Positions 6,735 through 11,206 of a stretch of 11,206 bases of DNA are shown piece after piece. This stretch comes from Actinomycetota bacterium. GTDB taxonomy: Bacteria; Actinomycetota; Acidimicrobiia; Acidimicrobiales; Microtrichaceae. The notes below the pieces were generated by a model, which ran no database searches, was not told the origin of the DNA, and saw nothing but the letters and a program-made list of their open reading frames with translations. Made by a program: the position numbers and the translations under genes. Positions within the stretch are counted from its first letter, which is position 1, and every line of letters starts with the position of its first letter. Location of the stretch: contig JAFDWA010000029.1 in assembly GCA_018268735.1 (NCBI GenBank), positions 1 to 11,206 of the forward strand. The letters run 5' to 3'.

Positions 6735-8593
6735 TCGACCTCCTCGACCTCGACACGACGCAGCACCAGCGATCCGAGCGGGCCCGGCTCGCCGCGCCAC
6801 CCGGCGGGCACCCAGATCGTGCAGTCCTCCCGTTCCACGACCGTCGGGCCGAGGACCGCTCCGCTCCAGCGACCTTCCCAGTCGGCGAGCACCTCTTCGA
6901 TGCTCGCCGGTGCCGGCGTCTCGACGACGGCCCGGATCGCCACCACCTCGACCGGATCGTCGGGCCGGATCGTTCCGTTCCGACGGAGGTGCTCCTGGCC
7001 GAACGCCTCGACCGACGCGACCCGGAGCTCGTGGCTCTGCCCGCGATAGCGACAGTCGACCGAGGTGGTGAGCACTGCGTCCGAGCCCGGGTCGGACCCC
7101 GGCTCGACGAGCGCCGAAGCTGCCGCCGCCAGCGCATCGATCGCAGCGTCGAGACCCGTCAGGTCCGAGCCTCCGGGCCAGGACTGCACCAGCTCCCGTC
7201 GGCCCGGCGCGGTGAGCAGCCCCACGGCGGACAGCACTCCCGCCGCTCCCGGCACGATCACCGTGGGCATGCCGAGCGATTCGGCGAGCTCACAGGCGTG
7301 CAGCGGCCCGGCGCCACCGAACGCCACGAGTGCAAGACCTGCTGGATCGACGCCTTGCGCGACCGACACGGAGCGCAACGCCCGCTCCATCCCAGCGTTG
7401 ACCACGGCGATCACGCCCGCAGCGTCGACACCTGCGGAGTCCAGCGCTGCCCGAGAAGCCTCGACGTCGAGCCTTCCCATCTGTCCGAACGCAGCACCCA
7501 CGGGGATCCGACCCTCGACCAGGTCGGCGTCGGTGACCGTCGGACTCGTCCCCCCGTGGCCGTAGCAGGCAGGTCCGGGACGGGCACCCGCCGATTCGGG
7601 ACCGACGACGAGCGCGCCGCCGTCGTCGAGACGGGCGATCGATCCGCCACCTGCACCGATCGTGTGGATGCCGAGCGCCGGAGCACGCACAGGGAAGCCA
7701 CCGACGACCTGCGCAGCTGCAGGCTCTGGGACCCCTCCGCGGATGAGGCACACGTCGGTGCTGGTGCCGCCCATGTCGAAGCTCACCGCGTCGGGCCAAC
7801 CGCAGGCGACGGCGACCTCGGCAGCAGCACGGGCACCACCTGCGGGCCCCGACAGCAGGAGCAGGACCGGCAGGTCGGCAGCGGTCGCCAGGTCCACCGA
7901 GCCTCCCGACGAGGTCATCACCACGACCTCGTCGCCGATCGTGGCGAGCCCCTGCAGGTACGTGCCGCACACCGGTCGCAGATACGCGTTCAGCACCGTG
8001 GTGACCGCTCGCTCGTACTCGCGGAACTCAGGTGCGATCCGATGCGACGCGCTCACGTCGTGTCCACGGGCGGCGAGCGCGTCCGCGACCAGCACCTCGT
8101 GCTGCGGGTGCAGATCGGCGTGCAGCAGGCACACCGCGACCGACTCGACGCCGGCGGGGACCGATGGCACCTTCTGGAGGTCCAACTCGACCAGCACGGT
8201 GCCGTCCGCTGCGATCCGCTCCTGCACCTCCAGCCGGTCCGCCCGGGCGACGATCGGTTCGGGCCGATCTGCCCACACGTCGTACAACGAGGGGCGGTCC
8301 TGCCGGGCGATCTCGATCACATCGGCGAACCCCGCGGTGCTCACCAACGCCACCCGGGCGCCACGGCGCTCGAGCACCGCGTTCGTGGCGACCGTCGTCC
8401 CGTGCGCGAGCAGCATCACCGCTGTGCCGGCCAGGGCCTCGGACCCGAGACGAACCGCCCGGCCGGGATCGTCGGGTGTGGACGGAACCTTCAGTGTGCG
8501 ACCGTCCGTGCCGACGACATCGGTGAAGGTGCCACCGCTGTCCGCCCCGATCCGCACCGCGGGAACGCTAGCGACCGACAGCACGACATCCAT
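6731..8593 (-). CDS. hyuA: Hydantoinase A / 5-oxoprolinase-type ATP-binding subunit (HyuA family)
   Basis: This protein of about 620 residues is the ATPase subunit that phosphorylates the ring substrate in the HyuAB complex. Actin-like ATPase fold motifs are visible in order: GADSGGTFTD (16-25, phosphate loop 1), AHGTTVATNAVLERRGA (63-79), FDMGGTSTDV (272-281, phosphate loop 2), GIHTIGAGGGSIA (308-320), GARPGPACYG (336-345) and VAFGGAGPLHA (423-433). The C-terminal part (about 500-620) matches the family's beta-rich tail with YRGQSHEL (516-523). The start is uncertain. ATG at 8593 has AGGGTGG almost touching it, whereas GTG at 8584 has GGTGG nine bases upstream, a better spacing. GTG at 8557 would give the family-typical opening MRIGADSGGTFTD but lacks a ribosome site. 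hyuB follows with a 4-base overlap. Substrate alternatives in this family include 5-oxoproline, N-methylhydantoins, and acetone or acetophenone for carboxylase relatives; context does not decide. Confidence 0.94.
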   Translation of the reverse strand: MDVVLSVASVPAVRIGADSGGTFTDVVGTDGRTLKVPSTPDDPGRAVRLGSEALAGTAVMLLAHGTTVATNAVLERRGARVALVSTAGFADVIEIARQDRPSLYDVWADRPEPIVARADRLEVQERIAADGTVLVELDLQKVPSVPAGVESVAVCLLHADLHPQHEVLVADALAARGHDVSASHRIAPEFREYERAVTTVLNAYLRPVCGTYLQGLATIGDEVVVMTSSGGSVDLATAADLPVLLLLSGPAGGARAAAEVAVACGWPDAVSFDMGGTSTDVCLIRGGVPEPAAAQVVGGFPVRAPALGIHTIGAGGGSIARLDDGGALVVGPESAGARPGPACYGHGGTSPTVTDADLVEGRIPVGAAFGQMGRLDVEASRAALDSAGVDAAGVIAVVNAGMERALRSVSVAQGVDPAGLALVAFGGAGPLHACELAESLGMPTVIVPGAAGVLSAVGLLTAPGRRELVQSWPGGSDLTGLDAAIDALAAAASALVEPGSDPGSDAVLTTSVDCRYRGQSHELRVASVEAFGQEHLRRNGTIRPDDPVEVVAIRAVVETPAPASIEEVLADWEGRWSGAVLGPTVVEREDCTIWVPAGWRGEPGPLGSLVLRRVEVEEVE

Positions 8594-8928
8594 CCACCCT
8601 GACAGCCATCCACGACGACCGACGGGCCCTCTCGACGATGCGAACGAGCGACCACGACTCCGATGACACGACGCGCGGGCCGTCAGCGGTCGGCACCTCC
8701 CACGTCCCCGGAGGCGCTGCGCGCCTGCCGCGCCTGCACGGCCAGCCGATGCTGAGGACGAAGGCCGATGACCTCCAGGGCTGTCGAGTCGAGCTCATCG
8801 ACGGAGGGTTCGTCGACGAGCTCGGACGGCAGAGCCGGTCGCCGGAGGCTCGTGGTGTCCGGGCCGGAGCCACCTCCAGGGGCACGTCGAGGGTGGCCGG
8901 GGACCGCGCCGTCGACGAGCCGATCCGG
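8594..8928. other. Ambiguous region between hyuA and the J-domain gene; promoter region for both
   Basis: No gene here can be called confidently. It should carry the promoter of hyuAB (minus) and of the J-domain gene (plus), but I saw no clear promoter boxes. The plus frame of the J-domain gene stays open back to 8638, but the extra 97 residues look like linker or non-coding sequence. On the minus strand, a frame from a GTG at 8973 to 8683 (96 residues) contains a plausible acidic helix, ELVDEPSVDELDSTALEVIG, then QARQAR, the latter encoded by a 9-bp tandem repeat (8720-8737). It has no good internal start and overlaps the J-domain gene by 45 bases, so I did not call it a gene. Confidence 0.4.
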
Positions 8929-9225
8929 ATGAGCTTCGCGGACTACTCGCCCACCGAGTCGCTGTTCGAGCACTCCTTCGGCACCTCAGCGACCTCAGGC
9001 GATCCGACCGACGGTGGCCAGGATCGATCGAACACCTCCGTGCTCGGCGTCGCCCCCGATGCGGATTGGACCACGATCCGACGTGCACACCGAGACCTGC
9101 TCGCCCAGCTGCACCCGGACCGGTTCGTGACCGCGGACGAGCCCACTCGACGTGACGCGGCTGAGCGCCTCGCAGAGATCAACATCGCCTACCACGAGCT
9201 GGAGAAGGACCGCCGCGCGATCTGA
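8929..9225 (+). CDS. Small J-domain (DnaJ-like) protein
   Basis: This is a 98-residue protein whose C-terminal two-thirds is a J domain, the module that stimulates the ATPase of Hsp70 (DnaK) partners. Visible features are SVLGVAPDADWTTIRRAHRD (37-56, J-domain opening and helix II), the diagnostic HPD tripeptide in LHPDRF (61-66, HPD 62-64) and a helix III reading AERLAEINIAYHELEKD (78-94). There is no Gly/Phe region, zinc finger or substrate-binding domain, so it is not a full DnaJ; it is a small stand-alone co-chaperone or a J-domain adaptor. I chose the ATG at 8929 because an ordinary-looking 36-residue lead begins there. The ribosome site is poor, and the same frame is open to 8638, so a longer form is possible. 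It converges with the RNase H gene across 53 bases. No partner gene is visible. Confidence 0.8.
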   Translation: MSFADYSPTESLFEHSFGTSATSGDPTDGGQDRSNTSVLGVAPDADWTTIRRAHRDLLAQLHPDRFVTADEPTRRDAAERLAEINIAYHELEKDRRAI

Positions 9226-9258
9226 CCGCAGGGCGATCCCACAGCCGTGCGAGCCGGT

Positions 9259-9276
9259 TCCTCGACGCACCGAGGA
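9259..9276. terminator. Weak hairpin between convergent genes, possible bidirectional terminator
   Basis: A 6-bp perfect stem (tcctcg / cgagga) with a 6-base loop sits in the 53-base gap between the J-domain stop and the RNase H stop. There is no T-run on either side, so intrinsic termination is not strongly supported; the position between two convergent stops is the main argument. Confidence 0.3.
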
Positions 9277-9278
9277 CC

Positions 9279-10385
9279 TCAGCCGGTCTCATACTCCCAC
9301 ATCTCGTCGCCCACCGCGTCGCCGTAGCGTCGACGAGCGAGCTCGGCGTCGGGGTCGCGACCGTCGCTGACGACGAGGGCTCCGTCCGCGACGGAGCGCA
9401 GCCATCCGTCTCGCCGCGCGAGCGACCCCCGCCGACCATCGAGGCTCGTCGGTCGCCGACCCTCGAGGACCACCACCTCCGCAGCAGCCTCGAGGAGCCG
9501 TTGGAACGCTGCGAGCTCCGCCTCGGGCCGTCCAGCCATCGGGTCCGGGTACGGCAGCACCGCCACGTACGGGACCTCCGCTGCGATCGCAGCTCGCGCT
9601 CCGACGACCTCAGCACCGGGACGGAGCCCGCTCAGCACGACGAGATCGTCGTGGAGCTGCGCCTGCGCAGCGAGGATCCGCGTGATCCCCTCGATCGCCC
9701 GTGTCCCGTCGCCGGATCCCTCGAAGGACTCGTCACGCAGTCCCGTGACGACGAGACGCCATCCCCGCGGCACCCGCCCGTCGCGCCCCACTGCCAGGTC
9801 GACCCGTGCGCTGTCGACCGATGCGCTGTCGACCGATGCGCTGTCGACCGGTCTGTCCGGGGCTGCAGAGGGAGCCCGTCGCAGTCCGGGTCGATCTGCG
9901 AGCTCGAGCAGCTCAGCCGGCGGAGCTGCGTCACCGGACCCGGTGCGACCGTGGGAGGCGGACACGGCCAGCCGGTCGACGAGGTCGTTCATCGGGTCGC
10001 CGCCGTGGCCCTTCACCCACTCCATCGAGAACGCCGGCCGGTCACGGAAGACCTCGACGAGGGGCTCCCACAGGTCGCGGTTGGCGACCGGTTTGCGCTG
10101 CGAGCTCCTCCAATCGCGGGCGATCCATCCGCGCCACCAGGCATCGCGCCAGCAGTGCACCACGTAGGTCGAGTCCGACACGACCAGCAGCGGGCCATCG
10201 ACCGCGCGCGTGAGCTCGAGCACGGCGAGGATCTCCATGCGCTGGTTGGTCGTGTCGGGATCGTGGCCCGACGCCCAGGCACCTCCGTCGATCGCCCATG
10301 CCCAGCCGCCCGGTCCAGGGTTCCCGCGACACGCGCCGTCGGTGTACGCGCGGGTTGGGTCCTCGTGGGCTCGGGGTGTGCTCAC
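9279..10385 (-). CDS. RNase HI fused to a SLOG/YpsA-like Rossmann domain
   Basis: This 368-residue two-domain protein has an N-terminal RNase HI that should cut the RNA strand of RNA-DNA hybrids. The catalytic set is complete: D16 in YTDGACRGNPGPGG (14-27), E51 in QRMEILAVLE (48-57), D71 in VVSDSTYVV (68-76), H127 in VKGHGGDPMND (124-134) and D134. A linker (about 145-205) contains repeated VDSA units. Residues 208-345 form a Rossmann-like domain: WRLVVTGLRD (209-218), LVVLSGLRPGAEVVGARAAI (248-267), VPYVAVLPYPDP (271-282), AAEVVVLEG (301-309) and ADGALVVSDGRDPD (333-346). This pattern of VTG.R, SG....A and a final DG.LVV.DG resembles the SLOG superfamily (LOG/DprA/YpsA-like), thought to bind nucleotide-type ligands. 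The GTG at 10385 is preferred because RNase H sequence begins within ten residues; its ribosome site is weak, and the open frame further upstream is antisense-like sequence across the hydrolase gene. The gap to the upstream hydrolase stop is 32 bases, so they may share a transcript. Confidence 0.9.
   Translation of the reverse strand: MSTPRAHEDPTRAYTDGACRGNPGPGGWAWAIDGGAWASGHDPDTTNQRMEILAVLELTRAVDGPLLVVSDSTYVVHCWRDAWWRGWIARDWRSSQRKPVANRDLWEPLVEVFRDRPAFSMEWVKGHGGDPMNDLVDRLAVSASHGRTGSGDAAPPAELLELADRPGLRRAPSAAPDRPVDSASVDSASVDSARVDLAVGRDGRVPRGWRLVVTGLRDESFEGSGDGTRAIEGITRILAAQAQLHDDLVVLSGLRPGAEVVGARAAIAAEVPYVAVLPYPDPMAGRPEAELAAFQRLLEAAAEVVVLEGRRPTSLDGRRGSLARRDGWLRSVADGALVVSDGRDPDAELARRRYGDAVGDEMWEYETG
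9807..9852 (-). repeat. Three-copy 15-bp tandem repeat in the RNase H-SLOG linker
   Basis: Three units of gcgctgtcgaccgat lie at 9808-9822, 9823-9837 and 9838-9852; the third differs at one base. A degenerate fourth unit (10 of 15 matching) precedes them at 9793-9807. On the coding strand they give PVDSA-SVDSA-SVDSA (residues 179-193), then RVDLA. Because 15 is a multiple of three, copy-number change would alter linker length without a frameshift. Confidence 0.9.
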
Positions 10386-10417
10386 TCCGGCGACAGTACC
10401 GGCGCGTCGACCCCGGC

Positions 10418-11206
10418 TCAGCCGGTGGACTCGGCCACGGTCCGGGCGATCGCCTCGGCGACGACGTCGGGCCGGTCGCTCAACATGTCGTGGCCGCTCC
10501 CGGCGACCACCGACACCTCGGTGCCGGGGAACCACGTCGCCAGGTCGTCGTGCATCTCGGCCCAGTGATCGGCCTCGATGTCGTCGCGGCGCCGTGACGC
10601 GCTGAGCAGCGAGCAGGGCAGCACCGACTGCTCGGCGCGACCTGCACCGTCCACGGCCGCCGCCCTCAGCGAGCCGACCTCGTCGCACAGCGCAGGGAAG
10701 GCGAGCATCTCCGACGCCAACGCCTGACCCGCTCTGGCCGTGGCGAACGACGGCATCTGCCAGCGCGGCTCGTCCACCTCCCCACGCGACATCCGCAGGT
10801 ACAGGACACGGCTCGGGATGCCGGCGATCGCCGCACCGCCGAGACGGGACGCGAACCCGACGACGTGCCACATCCCCCGTCCCAGCGGATGCAGTGCTGG
10901 GTCGGCGAACCGTCGTGCCTCCTCCGGGTGGCTCGGATCGACGAGCACGAGCCCCGACACCAGATCGGGCCGCTCCAACGCGACGCCGATCGCGAGCAAC
11001 GCCCCCATGGACCACCCGGCGAGCACCACAGGAGGTGCCGTCCCGAGGGCATCGAGGATCGTCTCCAACCGGCGGATCGACCCAGCGACGTCCGGCGGCG
11101 CACCCCGCTCCGATCTCCCCATCCCGGGGCGGTCGAGCGCGACGAGCCGGATGCGGGTGTCGAGGTCCTCGGCCACCCGCTCCCAGTCTGCCGAGGTCCC
11201 ACCGAC
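10418..11206 (-). CDS. Alpha/beta hydrolase, 5' end beyond the window (partial)
   Basis: 262 residues of a cytoplasmic alpha/beta-hydrolase-fold enzyme are visible; the start lies past the right edge. The first residues, GGTSADWERVAEDL, look like the segment just after the HG oxyanion-hole motif, so about 30-60 residues are missing. A methionine-type GTG at 11176 lies inside this domain and is not the real start. Other marks are ALDRPGMGRS (23-32), the nucleophile elbow AGWSMGA (63-69, Ser66), VLVDPSHPEE after it, and the terminal catalytic His in GSGHDML (His239). The catalytic acid is probably in the RRRDDIEADHW region, but this is not certain. The substrate cannot be assigned: esterase, lipase, haloperoxidase-like and C-C hydrolases share this pattern. 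The RNase H-SLOG gene begins 32 bases downstream on the same strand. Confidence 0.88.
   Translation of the reverse strand, partial: VGGTSADWERVAEDLDTRIRLVALDRPGMGRSERGAPPDVAGSIRRLETILDALGTAPPVVLAGWSMGALLAIGVALERPDLVSGLVLVDPSHPEEARRFADPALHPLGRGMWHVVGFASRLGGAAIAGIPSRVLYLRMSRGEVDEPRWQMPSFATARAGQALASEMLAFPALCDEVGSLRAAAVDGAGRAEQSVLPCSLLSASRRRDDIEADHWAEMHDDLATWFPGTEVSVVAGSGHDMLSDRPDVVAEAIARTVAESTG

Noticed and set aside
6719..8602. 627-residue open frame on the plus strand, antisense to hyuA
   Set aside because: Its composition is Arg/His/Asp-rich shadow sequence, while the minus strand has every HyuA ATPase motif.
8720..8737. 9-bp tandem repeat (cgcgcctgc twice) as a regulatory element
   Set aside because: A single short GC-rich duplication is expected by chance in this composition and has no positional link to a start codon.
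9501..10568. 355-residue open frame on the plus strand, antisense to the RNase H-SLOG gene
   Set aside because: It is shadow coding with no recognisable domain and crosses two well-supported minus-strand genes.
10386..11015. 210-residue upstream extension of the RNase H gene
   Set aside because: It overlaps the same-strand hydrolase gene in another frame and encodes low-complexity Arg/Gly sequence.

Overview
The window is high-GC DNA with dense coding, short gaps and several stop/start overlaps. This fits a high-GC actinomycete, perhaps an acidimicrobial-type lineage. That placement rests on composition and gene style only, because no rRNA or other marker gene is present. No tRNA, rRNA, CRISPR array, transposase or integrase was seen.

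Left block (1-3291, minus strand). A 1046-residue protein joins an N-terminal phospholipase-D-like (HKD-type) domain to an SF2/SNF2-type helicase. Its stop codon overlaps, as ATGA, the start of a second gene that runs off the left edge. The 51 visible residues of that second gene resemble the N-terminus of large Eco57I-type DNA methylases. A PLD-helicase coupled to a large methylase is the pattern of restriction-like anti-phage modules.

Middle block (3515-5043, plus strand). Two unrecognised genes (366 and 143 residues) are divergent from the helicase and coupled by a second ATGA overlap. Their codon use is visibly less GC-rich at third positions than that of the genes on either side, which suggests separate acquisition. 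This pair is the best candidate for an undescribed system here. It ends at a perfect 14-bp palindrome that contains its stop codon and the stop codon of the convergent hyuB.

Right block (5052-11206). An ATP-dependent hydantoinase/5-oxoprolinase-type operon, hyuA then hyuB, lies on the minus strand with a GTGA overlap. HyuB has a proline-rich insertion and an internal 24-residue-period duplication in a glycine-rich conserved region. Next comes a short plus-strand J-domain protein. It is convergent with a minus-strand gene that fuses RNase HI to a SLOG-like Rossmann domain through a linker carrying a 15-bp tandem repeat. Immediately upstream of that gene, and probably co-transcribed with it, is an alpha/beta hydrolase that is cut by the right edge.

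The likely story is a chromosomal metabolic and housekeeping stretch on the right that abuts a defence-type accessory region on the left.
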